Source of the DNA: Kineothrix sp. IPX-CK | Lineage (GTDB): Bacteria; Bacillota; Clostridia; Lachnospirales; Lachnospiraceae | Direction of reading: 5' to 3' | Assembly (NCBI RefSeq): GCF_039134705.1 | Contig: NZ_CP146256.1 | Coordinates: 1,302,001-1,366,000 of the forward strand | DNA length: 64,000 bases | Part shown: one piece after another, positions 25,194 to 34,627 of the stretch | How the letters are laid out: each line of letters begins with the position of its first letter | How positions within the stretch are numbered: position 1 is the stretch's first letter | Program-made: the position numbers and the translations under genes | The notes under the pieces: generated by a model | Database searches by the model: none | What the model was told of the DNA's origin: nothing | The model's input: the letters and a program-made list of their open reading frames with translations, nothing else

Positions 25194-25688
25194 ATGAAAA
25201 ATTATAGGGACAGTGATTATGCCCTAAATAAGTTCAGCGAGGGCATTGTATATAAGTTTGCAGACCGCATTGTAGAAATCACGCTGGAGGATTATCTTGC
25301 GGAAAACCCCGGCAAGACAGCACAGGACTTTTTGGAGCTGAAAGCCTTGTCGGATGAAATCTATCATGAGCAAGTCATACATGAAAATCGGACAAGCCGT
25401 TTAGATGTGAGTATCAACGGGCTGGAGGAAACAGAGCAGCTTGCCGCACCGCCCCTTGATTTGGACTTGATACATAAAAGCGATACCACAAAAGCTATGC
25501 AAGCCGCAAAGCGGTTGCTGGACAGCGGAGAATTGACAGAAATCCAGCGGCGCCGGTTTATTCTGCATTTCGTGGAGGGCTTATCCTACCGGCAGATCGC
25601 CAGCCGTGAAGGGGTGCACTTTACCTCTATCCACGAAAGCATAGAGGCGGCTACGGCAAAGCTGCAAAAGTTTTTCAAAAAAATTTAA
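25194..25688 (+). CDS. Element-type sigma-70-like factor
   Basis: ATG at 25194 with GGAGG at 25181-25185. The 164-residue protein has a C-terminal region-4-like helix-turn-helix (LTEIQRRRFILHFVEGLSYRQIASREGVHFTSIHESIEAATAKLQKFF) and an N-terminal part that does not look like a full region 2. Proteins of this kind occur on many Firmicutes conjugative elements and control transfer or excision genes. The ribosome-binding site is buried in a hairpin, so translation is probably conditional. Confidence 0.8.
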   Translation: MKNYRDSDYALNKFSEGIVYKFADRIVEITLEDYLAENPGKTAQDFLELKALSDEIYHEQVIHENRTSRLDVSINGLEETEQLAAPPLDLDLIHKSDTTKAMQAAKRLLDSGELTEIQRRRFILHFVEGLSYRQIASREGVHFTSIHESIEAATAKLQKFFKKI

Positions 25689-25725
25689 TTTCATACCCCT
25701 ACACCCCCCTGTTTTTTTGACATTG

Positions 25726-26105
25726 GGTGAAAGGATTTTCCAATTCCCTTTCGCCTGAACATTGAAAACAGAATATGGGTGTGATGGGTACATCACCGGC
25801 AGGGGGAGCGACACACCGGGACACGCCAAGACGGGGGCAATGCCCTCCGAGCGATTATGTCTGCGGCAGTTACGCCCCGTGGTGGGACGGATTGCGACGA
25901 TCCCTGCCGGTCATCATGGTACTTCTGCTTTGAACGCTTCACCGCATTGAGCAGCCCGGCAGACGGCCGGGAAAACGCATCACCCTCGTTTGAGATAGAA
26001 TGAGGGGCGGCTTTTATGGAGTCCGGCAGCACCAGCCGGATCGCTTGTCACACCTTTGCTTTGAAATAAAAATCTATCGTGCTCTATCGGAGCGATAGAA
26101 ACCAT
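25726..26105 (+). other. Structured intergenic region, possible ncRNA or transfer origin
   Basis: No convincing gene fills 25689-26207. Several pairings are visible: 25726-25734 with 25747-25755; a perfect 10-bp long-range stem ACCGGCAGGG (25795-25804) with CCCTGCCGGT (25902-25911); CCCGGC/GCCGGG at 25955-25971; TCCGGC/GCCGGA near 26020-26041; and CTATCG/CGATAG near 26073-26098. Identity unknown. Confidence 0.35.
25775..25933 (+). CDS. Possible small protein, 52 aa
   Basis: A frame from ATG 25775 to TGA 25931-25933 gives MGVMGTSPAGGATHRDTPRR then a Cys/Trp-containing middle (CGSYAPWWDG) and a hydrophobic end (SLPVIMVLLL). No clear ribosome-binding site precedes it. The same stretch forms RNA-like pairings, so it may be noncoding. 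Listed because the gap is otherwise empty. Confidence 0.25.
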   Translation: MGVMGTSPAGGATHRDTPRRGQCPPSDYVCGSYAPWWDGLRRSLPVIMVLLL

Positions 26106-26207
26106 GCGGCGGAACAGGTCTTTTGAGTCATCAAACTTTCAAACCGTTTCCTGATTCCGCCGCATTCTTGTGTCGCTCCTTTAGGCAAGCAAAGGAGGCA
26201 AAACGAT

Positions 26208-28469
26208 ATGAACCAACCTGTCTATATGGCAGATATTCAAAATAAGATTTACGAAGCAGGCTTAATCCGGCAAGAGGAACGCATTGTACTGACAGCCGAT
26301 AATTGCGTGCTTTTGGAATACTACACCGGAAAAACATACAGCTACCGCATGGTGGAGCTTACCACCTTAAAGGCAAAGCGGCTCTTTTCCAAAGCGGCGC
26401 CGCTGAATGAAAGCGGATACCAAAAAGCGATGGAAAAAATGCTTTCACAAGCAGGATCGGAATCGGAAAACACATTTTCCATCAAGCCTGCCATGAGAGC
26501 AAAAAATCTTCTGGAACACATTTTTTCAAACATCCTGCCGGAACATGGTATGGACTTTCGGGAAAATCAGGCGGCTCTTGCGCTGGAAATGCTGGAGTCC
26601 TTGCAGGGAAACCGACTGGCGCTCTGTGAGGCCGAGGTGGGTACAGGAAAAACTCATGCCTACATATTGGCCGTAACGGTCCACAATCTGTTCAGCACCA
26701 ATAAGCTGCCGACAATTATCTCTACTTCCACCATTGCGCTGCAAAAGGCATTGACAGAAGAATATATCCCTCAGATTTCCGATATTCTGATGGAACACCG
26801 GATTATTGACAAGCCCCTGTCCTTTGTGGTTCGCAAAGGGAAGTCCCATTACGCCTGCGACAGCCGGGTAAAGGGGTATCGTTCCTCTATCGCACACAAT
26901 GACCGCCATGAGGACGAGGAACTGCTTTCTGTCCTGACCGGACTTTTCACCGGAGCCTGCCCCCTTGATTTGGATAAGCTCCCTTTAACGGACTATGTGA
27001 AATCCTGCATCAATGTGGAGCGCTGCCATCTGAACTGCCCGCTGTCCTCGGTCTGCCGATACCGTGACTTTATCCGAAAGGCACAATCTCTTGGATATGA
27101 CTTTCAGATTGCCAACCACAATCTTGTGCTGGCGGATGTCCTTGGCAGGAAGAACGGGAGAAGGTCCTTGTTCCCGCCCCGTGGAGTGGTGATTTTTGAC
27201 GAGGCTCACAAGCTCCTTGACGCAGCCCGACAGATGTACGGTATGACAATGGAAAACGTGGAATTGGAACGGCTGGTGGCAAGTATCTACCATGCCATAG
27301 GCACAGGCAATCCCGACAAAGCGGAGATCGTCAGGCTGTGTGAAACCATACAGGAACAAAATGTCTTGCTCTTTGAAGCCCTGCGATATGCCGCAGGCAC
27401 AAGCTATGATAGAAACTGCTATGCCGTGCAGATTGACCTAAACTGCATACGGGCTTTGAAAACACTGATGGCTGTACTGCGCAGACTGTCAGTGCTTTTT
27501 TATACGACTGACCGTGAGAAAAGGGAGCGTTACGATCGGCTGGTAAACCGCATGGAACAGCAGGAAATCAAGCTATTCATCCTGTTTCATCATGCAAGTT
27601 CTATTCTTTGGCTGGAAATGACCGGAGCAACAGCCTGCCGGGTCTGCGCTTTGCCAAAGCAGCTTGATTTTCTATTATCGGAGGATATTTGGCAGGAAAA
27701 AATTCCGTATATCCTGACCTCCGGCACGCTCTCTGTGGGGGGCGATTTTTCACATTTCAAGCGAAATAACGGAATTATACTGGCGGAGAAACGCCGCATC
27801 TTTGAAACCAGCAAGGCTTCTCCCTTTGATTATCCGAACCATGCCCTTCTGTATCTCCCGCAGGATATGCCCACTCCTTCAGACAAAGACAGCGGTTATT
27901 TTCAGGCGGTGGTCAATCGGCTGGCGGAGCTGATTGAAGTGACCCATGGGCATACACTGATCCTGTTTACATCCTACCGCATGATGGAACAGGCATATGA
28001 CGAGCTGTGCGGGAGAATCACTTCGTTTCCCATGTTCCGTATGGGCAAAGGCCGTCTGGACGCCATCGACGCTTTTCGCAGAAGCGGTAACGGTGTCCTT
28101 TGTGCCAGTGACAGCGCCGGAGAGGGCATTGACCTTGCCGGAGATATTTTATCTTCCCTCATTGTGGTACGGCTGCCGTTTCCGGCTCCCGACCCGGTGT
28201 TGGAATATGAAAAGACCCTGTATCCTGACTTCTACGGCTATTTGAACGAGGTCATTGTACCGGGTATGCTCATCAAACTGCGCCAATGGTTTGGCCGGGG
28301 CATCCGCAGAGAAACGGATACCTGTGTTTTTTCTATTCTCGACAGTCGGGCGAGCAGACGCTACCGGAATGATATATTGGCGGCCTTGCCTGATATGCCG
28401 GTTACGCACCAGCTTTCTGACGTGAACCGCTTTATTGCGGCCAAGAAGTCGGGCGCCTACTTTGAATGA
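26208..28469 (+). CDS. DinG/XPD-like superfamily 2 DNA helicase
   Basis: A 753-residue helicase. Walker A CEAEVGTGKTHAYILA lies near residue 140; DEAH box VVIFDEAHKLLD near residue 330; between them are Cys-rich stretches (YACDSR, CPLDLDKL, then CHLNCPLSSVCRYRDF) that could hold the iron-sulfur cluster of XPD/DinG proteins. Motifs V/VI are SAGEGIDLAGDILSSLIVVRLPFP and LRQWFGRGIRRETDTCVF. It should unwind DNA 5' to 3', perhaps during transfer or replication of the element. Start ATG after AAAGGAGG. A short 130-residue N-terminal extension has no known motif. Confidence 0.85.
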   Translation: MNQPVYMADIQNKIYEAGLIRQEERIVLTADNCVLLEYYTGKTYSYRMVELTTLKAKRLFSKAAPLNESGYQKAMEKMLSQAGSESENTFSIKPAMRAKNLLEHIFSNILPEHGMDFRENQAALALEMLESLQGNRLALCEAEVGTGKTHAYILAVTVHNLFSTNKLPTIISTSTIALQKALTEEYIPQISDILMEHRIIDKPLSFVVRKGKSHYACDSRVKGYRSSIAHNDRHEDEELLSVLTGLFTGACPLDLDKLPLTDYVKSCINVERCHLNCPLSSVCRYRDFIRKAQSLGYDFQIANHNLVLADVLGRKNGRRSLFPPRGVVIFDEAHKLLDAARQMYGMTMENVELERLVASIYHAIGTGNPDKAEIVRLCETIQEQNVLLFEALRYAAGTSYDRNCYAVQIDLNCIRALKTLMAVLRRLSVLFYTTDREKRERYDRLVNRMEQQEIKLFILFHHASSILWLEMTGATACRVCALPKQLDFLLSEDIWQEKIPYILTSGTLSVGGDFSHFKRNNGIILAEKRRIFETSKASPFDYPNHALLYLPQDMPTPSDKDSGYFQAVVNRLAELIEVTHGHTLILFTSYRMMEQAYDELCGRITSFPMFRMGKGRLDAIDAFRRSGNGVLCASDSAGEGIDLAGDILSSLIVVRLPFPAPDPVLEYEKTLYPDFYGYLNEVIVPGMLIKLRQWFGRGIRRETDTCVFSILDSRASRRYRNDILAALPDMPVTHQLSDVNRFIAAKKSGAYFE

Positions 28470-28621
28470 GTGGGCGCCCGTCTTTTCCCCAAGAAAAAGG
28501 ACGGAGCCTATTCATTGCTTTTTCCGCTCGGCTGTCACCTGACAAGCTGAACCGGAATACACTGTATCAGGGCGGTAAGGCAGGGAGCCTTATCGCCCTA
28601 TGCCCCGAAAGGAGTGATTGG

Positions 28622-28879
28622 GTGGACTCTTTACCAGATATAGACTTTGAAGCGATGAAAAACATAGACATCCGAACGGTCAACCCGGATACTCTGGTTG
28701 ACATTAACGATACGAAAGTCAATGCAAAACTGCCCATGGAAGAACGGATACTGGATTTTATCCAGCAAATAAGAAATCCATATTGCTACAAGTGCGGAAA
28801 AGTAGTAGTCAAAATCAGCTTTAACGATACCGACGCCACGCTGGAGGACAGGATGGAAAGTGTTTTGAGGATGATGTGA
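28622..28879 (+). CDS. DUF6870-like small protein
   Basis: GTG at 28622 follows AAAGGAG by 7 bases; the longer frame from 28466 overlaps the helicase and lacks a site. The 85-residue product reads DSLPDIDFEAMKNIDIRTVN, LVDINDTKVNAKLPMEERILDFIQ, NPYCYKCGKVVVKISF. This fits DUF6870, small proteins regularly placed before serine recombinases of such elements. The CYKC pair might bind a metal. Function unknown. Confidence 0.65.
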   Translation: MDSLPDIDFEAMKNIDIRTVNPDTLVDINDTKVNAKLPMEERILDFIQQIRNPYCYKCGKVVVKISFNDTDATLEDRMESVLRMM

Positions 28880-28941
28880 TATGGGTGGTTTGCTTTGGGC
28901 AGAGCCTGGCCGTATGGGTTCGGATAAATGGTAATATTGTC

Positions 28942-28970
28942 TGGACGCATCCTGAAAGGGGTGCTATAAT
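28942..28970 (+). promoter_or_regulatory. Candidate promoter for the recombinase operon
   Basis: TGGACG at 28942-28947, 17-base spacer, TATAAT at 28965-28970. Same -35 context (CTGGACGC) and spacing as the promoter at 7063. Confidence 0.6.
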
Positions 28971-29051
28971 TATACATGGACTAATATTAGCGAACGCCCA
29001 TTGATTAGGTCAGGTTTTGCTTCTTGACTTTTTCAATCGGGAGGTTTCGTT

Positions 29052-30719
29052 ATGCCATTAAATAAGGATACAATCATATACAATGCTGCTCTCTATTTGC
29101 GCCTTTCTAAAGAAGATGGCGATAAAGCAGAAAGTGACAGCATTGCCAATCAAAGAGATTTAATAACCAATTTTGTGAAGTCAATGCCCGAAATCCGCCT
29201 CTGTGCCGAAAGAATAGATGACGGATTTAGTGGTGTTGACTTTAATCGTCCTGCCTTTAATTTGATGATGGAGGATGTAAGAGCTGGGCGGATCAACTGT
29301 ATCATAGTCAAAGACCTGTCACGTTTCGGCAGAAACTACATCGAAGCAGGACGATACATTGAACGGATTTTTCCGTTTTTAGGTGTGCGTTTCATTGCTA
29401 TCAACGACGGTTACGACAGCGCAAAGGAAAAATCACCGTCAGACGATATTATCATTCCTTTTAAGAACCTTGTCAACGATGCGTATTGCAGGGACATCTC
29501 CGTTAAAATCAGGAGTCAGCTTGATGTAAAGCGTAAAAATGGTGAGTTTATCGGTTCCTTTGCCGTTTACGGCTACATGAAATCAGAAGAGAACAAAAAT
29601 CAACTGGTGATAGACCCCTATGCCGCAAAGATTGTGCGGGATATTTTTGCATGGAAGCTGGACGGACTCAGCCAGCAAGGGATAGCCGACAGGCTGAATG
29701 AGATCAGCGAGCCATCCCCAATGGAATATAAACGCTTTTTAGGACTTAACTTTGCCACCAGCTTTCAGGTAAACCCCAAGGCAAAATGGACTGCGGTGGC
29801 GGTTGGCCGCATTTTGAAAAACCCTATCTACGCAGGGCATCTTGTGCAGGGTAAGGAAAGCACTCCAAACTATAAAATTAAGCAGCGGTTTATGAAGCCG
29901 GAGGATAAATGGGTTCGGGTGGAAAACACCCATGAGCCTATTGTCCCACAGGAGATTTTTGACACTGTGAACCGTGTGCTGGCACAGGACACCCGTATTG
30001 CTCCAGACGGAGAAGCTGTCTATCCGTTTTCCGGCCTGCTTTTTTGTGCTGACTGCAAAAGCGGTATGGTGCGAAAGATTGTACCCGCAGGCGGAAAGAA
30101 GTACGCCTACTATTATTGTTCAAAGAATAAGGCTGGGGATGGCTGTACCACTCACTGCATCAGCGAAAAGGTATTAGAAAAGGCAGTCCTGCAAGCACTT
30201 CAAAATCACATCGCTTCTATTCTCGACATTGAACGGATTCTCTCGTTTATCGACACCCTTCCTATGCAGCAGGAGGAAATCCGAAAAATTGATACTCAAC
30301 TGCTGATGAAACAGGAGGAAATCGAAAAGTATAAAAACCTCAAAGTGTCTATCTATGAGGACTTGAAAAGCGGTGTCATTGATGCAGATGAGTACCGGGA
30401 ATTTAAGGTCATATACGGGAAAAAGTGTGAGGAAGCGGAGAAAGCTGCCGAACGGCTGAAACAGGACATTGCCCTGATCCTTGCTGGTAAGGGGGCAAAC
30501 AGCGTTTGGATTGAAGCCTTTAAGAAGAATCGGAATATCACCGAGCTGTCCCGAAAGGTAGTTGTTTCCCTGATTGAGTGGGTCAATATCTATTCCGGCA
30601 GCCGGGTGGAAATCCGATTCCGCTATCAGTATGAATATGAAAGAGCTTTGTTCTTTGCCGAGAACGCAAAAGACCTAATTGCATCAGCTTCACCGGTTCC
30701 TATAAAGGGGGTGGTGTGA
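29052..30719 (+). CDS. Large serine recombinase 1
   Basis: A 555-residue site-specific recombinase. The resolvase domain has nucleophile S19 (YLRLSKEDGD), the SIANQRDLI helix, and KDLSRFGRNYIEAGRYIE; a recombinase domain and zinc-ribbon domain (CADCKSG, then YYYCSKNKAGDGC) follow, and a coiled coil near residues 410-480. The ATG has GGGAGG upstream. It begins an operon of three such enzymes that overlap or abut. Together they should insert and excise the element. Confidence 0.9.
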   Translation: MPLNKDTIIYNAALYLRLSKEDGDKAESDSIANQRDLITNFVKSMPEIRLCAERIDDGFSGVDFNRPAFNLMMEDVRAGRINCIIVKDLSRFGRNYIEAGRYIERIFPFLGVRFIAINDGYDSAKEKSPSDDIIIPFKNLVNDAYCRDISVKIRSQLDVKRKNGEFIGSFAVYGYMKSEENKNQLVIDPYAAKIVRDIFAWKLDGLSQQGIADRLNEISEPSPMEYKRFLGLNFATSFQVNPKAKWTAVAVGRILKNPIYAGHLVQGKESTPNYKIKQRFMKPEDKWVRVENTHEPIVPQEIFDTVNRVLAQDTRIAPDGEAVYPFSGLLFCADCKSGMVRKIVPAGGKKYAYYYCSKNKAGDGCTTHCISEKVLEKAVLQALQNHIASILDIERILSFIDTLPMQQEEIRKIDTQLLMKQEEIEKYKNLKVSIYEDLKSGVIDADEYREFKVIYGKKCEEAEKAAERLKQDIALILAGKGANSVWIEAFKKNRNITELSRKVVVSLIEWVNIYSGSRVEIRFRYQYEYERALFFAENAKDLIASASPVPIKGVV

Positions 30720-30720
30720 G

Positions 30721-32397
30721 ATGGCGAGAACAAGCAGAAAACAAATAGATAATTTTGCCCAGGTTCCCCTTGAAACGATATGGAACACCTGTGTTTACGG
30801 GCGGCTGTCGGAGGAAGATGAGCGAAAAAAAGAAAGTGATTCCATCGGCAATCAAATCTCCATGTTGGAACGCTATATCGCTGAAAGGCCGTACCTGAAA
30901 CTCATATCTGTTTTTAAGGATGTCAATCAGACAGGAACGAACTTCGACCGTCCCGGCTTCAATGAAATGATGGACGCCATCAAGGGTGGAAAAATCAACT
31001 GCATTGTGGTCAAAGACCTGTCCCGTTTCGGCAGAAACTACATTGAAACCGGAACTTATCTTGAAAAAATACTGCCATTCTTTCATGTTCGCTTTATCTC
31101 CGTGAACGATGGATATGACAGTCTGAATGCCAGCAGTCAGGATGAAGGGTATGCCGTTCCTCTGAAAAACCTGATCCATGATGTGTACGCCAGGGATATA
31201 TCAAAAAAGATAAAATCCGGGCTTGCAGTCAAGAGAAGTAGAGGGGAATTTACCGGCTGTGTCGCAGCCTACGGCTATCAAAAGGCGGATAACGGCAGAT
31301 TGGTAATTGACGAGGAAACCGCACCGATTGTCAGGGATATTTTTAAGTGGGCAGCGGACGGCATGGGCGATATGCGTATCGTTCAAAAGCTCAATGAGCT
31401 GGGCATTCCCTCCCCAAGCCAGTATCGCTATGAAAAGGGCATCTTAAAAAGTGAGCGTTATGCCAATATGCGGTATTGGTACAAAAGTGCCGTCCGCAGA
31501 ATTTTAATCAACCCGGTTTATCTCGGACATATGGTGCAGGGAAAAACAAAATCTGACCTATGGGGCAAGGGTGGCAGTGTGGAGCTGCCGCAGGATCAGT
31601 GGGTGGAAATCAAGAACACCCATGAACCCTTGATTGATGAAGAAACCTTTTTGGCTATACGGCAAATCAAACAGGAACGGGAGTCCGGCGAGAGACAAGA
31701 AGTGAAACCCGGGCGGTCAAATATCTTGAAAGGGCTTGTGTTCTGCGGTGATTGCAAACGGAGCATGAAATGGCGTAAAATGCCCAAATCAAACGGTTCG
31801 GCACTCTATTACTTTAGCTGTGCCACATACGAGGATATTGCCAAGAATGACTGTATCAAAAAGCGTATGGACGAACCGGATTTGCTCTCTATTCTTTATA
31901 CGGCTATCCGCAAGCAGATTGACCTGGCCGTTGATATAGACCGAATGGTGTCTAAGCTCAATGCAAAGGAAGGCTTCTGCCAGCAGCAGAGTGAGGTGGA
32001 CACAGAGATTTCCGAAACGGAAAAGAAACTGTCCAGACTGTCCATGCTCAGAAGCTCCTTGTATGAGGACTATCAGGAAAAGCTGCTTGATGAAGCAGAA
32101 TATCTCTTTACAAAAGCCAAGTACGAGAAAGATGTAAATGCCTTACGGCGCCGACTTGATGAGTTGTCCATGCAAAAGCACCGGATTGATACCATGCTGA
32201 CACCTCAAAATCCATGGCTGGTAGCCTTGAAAAAATTTAAGAAGAACAAAGCCATAACGGGAGAAATGATTTCCGAGTTGATAGAACGGGTGGAAATATT
32301 CAGCGATCAAAGCGTATCCATCTGCTTTCGGTATCGGGATGAGTTTGAAAGTTTGCTCGGCTTTATTGAGGCGGAGAGTGAGGTGAGGGTTTCGTGA
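30721..32397 (+). CDS. Large serine recombinase 2
   Basis: A 558-residue enzyme that starts one base after recombinase 1 ends. Nucleophile S30 (YGRLSEEDER), the SRFGRNYIETGTYLE motif, a zinc ribbon (CGDCKRS, then YFSCATYEDIAKNDC) and a coiled coil near residues 415-490. Clearly paralogous to its neighbours but diverged, so the three probably act together rather than being recent duplicates. It has a 15-20 residue longer N-terminus than the other two. Confidence 0.9.
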   Translation: MARTSRKQIDNFAQVPLETIWNTCVYGRLSEEDERKKESDSIGNQISMLERYIAERPYLKLISVFKDVNQTGTNFDRPGFNEMMDAIKGGKINCIVVKDLSRFGRNYIETGTYLEKILPFFHVRFISVNDGYDSLNASSQDEGYAVPLKNLIHDVYARDISKKIKSGLAVKRSRGEFTGCVAAYGYQKADNGRLVIDEETAPIVRDIFKWAADGMGDMRIVQKLNELGIPSPSQYRYEKGILKSERYANMRYWYKSAVRRILINPVYLGHMVQGKTKSDLWGKGGSVELPQDQWVEIKNTHEPLIDEETFLAIRQIKQERESGERQEVKPGRSNILKGLVFCGDCKRSMKWRKMPKSNGSALYYFSCATYEDIAKNDCIKKRMDEPDLLSILYTAIRKQIDLAVDIDRMVSKLNAKEGFCQQQSEVDTEISETEKKLSRLSMLRSSLYEDYQEKLLDEAEYLFTKAKYEKDVNALRRRLDELSMQKHRIDTMLTPQNPWLVALKKFKKNKAITGEMISELIERVEIFSDQSVSICFRYRDEFESLLGFIEAESEVRVS

Positions 32398-34013
32398 GTA
32401 TCAAGAAAATTCTTGCCAAGTATATCCGGTTATCCCAAGAGGACGAGAACGAGGGTGAAAGCAACAGTATCAGAAACCAGCGGGAGCTTCTGAACGCCTT
32501 TGTGGAAAGCTCCCCTGACCTCTCACAGTATGAAGTGGTTGAGTTTTGCGACGATGGTTACAGCGGTACAAATTTTGACCGTCCGGGCGTGAAAGCCCTG
32601 CTGGATGAAGTGCGTGCGGGAAACATACAGTGTATCATCGTAAAAGACCTGTCCCGTTTCGGAAGAAACTACATTGACATTGGAGATTATTTGGAGCAGA
32701 TATTTCCCTTTTTAGGGGTACGTTTTATCTCCGTCAATGACCGCTTTGACAGCAATGACTTTGACGGTACGACCGGTGGGCTTGATGTGGGTTTCAGAAA
32801 CTTGATTTATTCTCTTTACAGTAAAGACCTTTCGCAAAAGGTGCGGAGTGCAAAGAAAACCCGCATGGAGAAAGGCGAATTCATCGGCAGCCATGCCCCT
32901 TATGGCTATGCGAAATCATCGGAAAACCGCAAGAAACTTGTAATTGATGAAAAGGCTGCCGCCGTTGTCAGGCGTATCTTTGCCATGGCGGATGAGGGCA
33001 AAAATGCAGTCCGGATTGCCGCCATCCTAAATGCAGAGAATATCCCGACACCATATGGCTATAAGCGGCTTATGGGCTGTGACCGTAAATACAATGTTGT
33101 TGGAAATACAAATCACTGGCATAATACGACCATCCTGACCATTATCCGTGACGAACGCTACACCGGGAAAATGGTAAACGGTAAAAATCGCAGCCCTTTT
33201 GTCGGGAGTAAGCACGGGAAACGCATCCCCAAAAGTGAGTGGATTGTCGTACCCAACACCCATGAAGCCATTGTTTCGGAAGAATTATTTGCTTCGGTTC
33301 AGGAGCGTTTCTCTGCCCCTACGAGGATAAGGACAGAACCGACCGAGATCAGACCACTGATGGGTAAAGTGAAATGTGGGGTTTGTCGGCACGTTATGCG
33401 AAGAAGCAACAGCACTCCAGCGACTGCATATTATTTCTGTGAAAGCCACCAGTATGTAGCCAACAGCGACTGCACCAAAGACAGGATTTCCGAAAGCGGC
33501 TTGATACAGACTGTTTTATCTGTGATACATACGCAGATGGAGGTCATGCTTGATATGGCACGGCTTTTGGACAGAGTGAAAACGCAAAGCCATCAAGATA
33601 TGACTGCCCTGACAGAGCAGATCAGGCAGTTACAATCCATCCTTTCCAAACTGAGAGCATCTAAAGTTAAGGCATATGAAAAATACAAGGATGGGACTTT
33701 GGACAGGGACAGCTACATAAGCCGAAAAGCCGATATTGGCAAGCAGATTGCGGAAACAGAATCCCAAATCGTTGAACTTGAAACGACATTGCAAAGTCGC
33801 TATCAGGAAAACGGACAGCCGGTTTCCATTATTGAGAGCTTCAAACGATATGAGGGAATTACGGAGCTTTCAAAAGAAATGGCAGATGAACTAATCGACA
33901 GCATCTATATCTACGGAAGTGAAGCGATTGAAATTGTGTGGAACCATATAGATGAGTATATGAGGCTTGTCCAGTATGTCAAAAAAGGAGTGTGCATAGA
34001 TGGAAACAGATAA
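32394..34013 (+). CDS. Large serine recombinase 3
   Basis: GTG start overlaps the stop of recombinase 2. The 539-residue protein has S14 (YIRLSQEDEN), SRFGRNYIDIGDYLEQ, a zinc ribbon (CGVCRHV, then YFCESHQYVANSDC) and a coiled coil near residues 395-460. It is the last gene before the cassette-like array, which is where the element's attachment end would be expected. Which of the three is catalytically leading cannot be told; all keep the serine and arginine residues. Confidence 0.9.
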   Translation: MSIKKILAKYIRLSQEDENEGESNSIRNQRELLNAFVESSPDLSQYEVVEFCDDGYSGTNFDRPGVKALLDEVRAGNIQCIIVKDLSRFGRNYIDIGDYLEQIFPFLGVRFISVNDRFDSNDFDGTTGGLDVGFRNLIYSLYSKDLSQKVRSAKKTRMEKGEFIGSHAPYGYAKSSENRKKLVIDEKAAAVVRRIFAMADEGKNAVRIAAILNAENIPTPYGYKRLMGCDRKYNVVGNTNHWHNTTILTIIRDERYTGKMVNGKNRSPFVGSKHGKRIPKSEWIVVPNTHEAIVSEELFASVQERFSAPTRIRTEPTEIRPLMGKVKCGVCRHVMRRSNSTPATAYYFCESHQYVANSDCTKDRISESGLIQTVLSVIHTQMEVMLDMARLLDRVKTQSHQDMTALTEQIRQLQSILSKLRASKVKAYEKYKDGTLDRDSYISRKADIGKQIAETESQIVELETTLQSRYQENGQPVSIIESFKRYEGITELSKEMADELIDSIYIYGSEAIEIVWNHIDEYMRLVQYVKKGVCIDGNR

Positions 34014-34065
34014 TAAAAAGAGCGTTCCGAGGAACGCTTGGCAGATACTTGGAGTATAGCAAGAA

Positions 34066-34104
34066 AAGGCACTGTACTAAATCAAATATTACAGTGCCTT
34101 ATTT
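34066..34104 (+). terminator. Terminator behind the recombinases
   Basis: Perfect 11-bp stem, 34066-34076 with 34090-34100. A smaller perfect stem (AGCGTTCC/GGAACGCT, 34021-34038) lies before it. Confidence 0.65.
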
Positions 34105-34115
34105 GCGTAATTAGA

Positions 34116-34167
34116 TAGATTTTATTGGGTGGGTGAAATTAGTCACCGATGGAGGGTATGCTCATTC
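34116..34167 (-). repeat. Array repeat, right half (copy R0)
   Basis: Aligns with 34897-34950 and 37680-37733: shared core ATT-N1-TATTG/GATTG, GTGAA-N-TTA-N2-CAC, and GAGG followed by CTCAT. It ends just behind the stop codon of the minus-strand gene at 34171. Confidence 0.65.
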
Positions 34168-34170
34168 GCT

Positions 34171-34623
34171 TTATGAAAGGCTTTGTATATCATTTAAGCA
34201 TTTTTGGATATCCTTTACCACCAACGATTGCATACTTTCCTTGTATCTTGATGGATTAGCACGATGCAGTGCATTTATGATGTCCAGCCTCAAATCTGGC
34301 TTGAATTTTGCTACAATAGGCAACACCTTAATGCATTGCCGTGCAGCAATCGGCTTATCGTCTGTGATATGTATGAGGAATTTGTCAATAATTTCATCTA
34401 TTTTATAGTCATTATCCCACTGCGCATTTGCAGCAACCAAAATAATGCCTCTTGTTCTGATATAAGAATTTTCATGATCAAGCATATCTGCAAACACGCC
34501 AAAGAAAGGGTACACGACATTAGATTGGTTACTTTCATTTTTCAGTTGCTTTAAACATTGATAGGCCTTTTTATCATCACTATCTATCAGGCCATTAACC
34601 AAGTCTTGAATATAATCCACCAT
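34171..34623 (-). CDS. HEAT-repeat protein, SufBD-like
   Basis: A 150-residue all-helical protein with repeated helix pairs (NSYIRTRGIILVAANAQWD, then DDKPIAARQCIKVLPIVAKF and PDLRLDIINALHRAN), matching small HEAT-repeat proteins that are often annotated as 'SufBD' in Firmicutes; no Fe-S assembly domain is present. Its upstream region belongs to the shared repeat, so it should be expressed from the same promoter type as the other array genes. The start is close to GAGGTG on the minus strand. Role unknown; HEAT repeats bind proteins or DNA. Confidence 0.65.
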   Translation of the reverse strand: MVDYIQDLVNGLIDSDDKKAYQCLKQLKNESNQSNVVYPFFGVFADMLDHENSYIRTRGIILVAANAQWDNDYKIDEIIDKFLIHITDDKPIAARQCIKVLPIVAKFKPDLRLDIINALHRANPSRYKESMQSLVVKDIQKCLNDIQSLS

Positions 34624-34627
34624 ATCA

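Noticed and set aside
28466..28621. N-terminal extension of the DUF6870-like protein
   Set aside because: It overlaps the helicase, has no ribosome-binding site, and the GTG at 28622 is well placed behind AAAGGAG.
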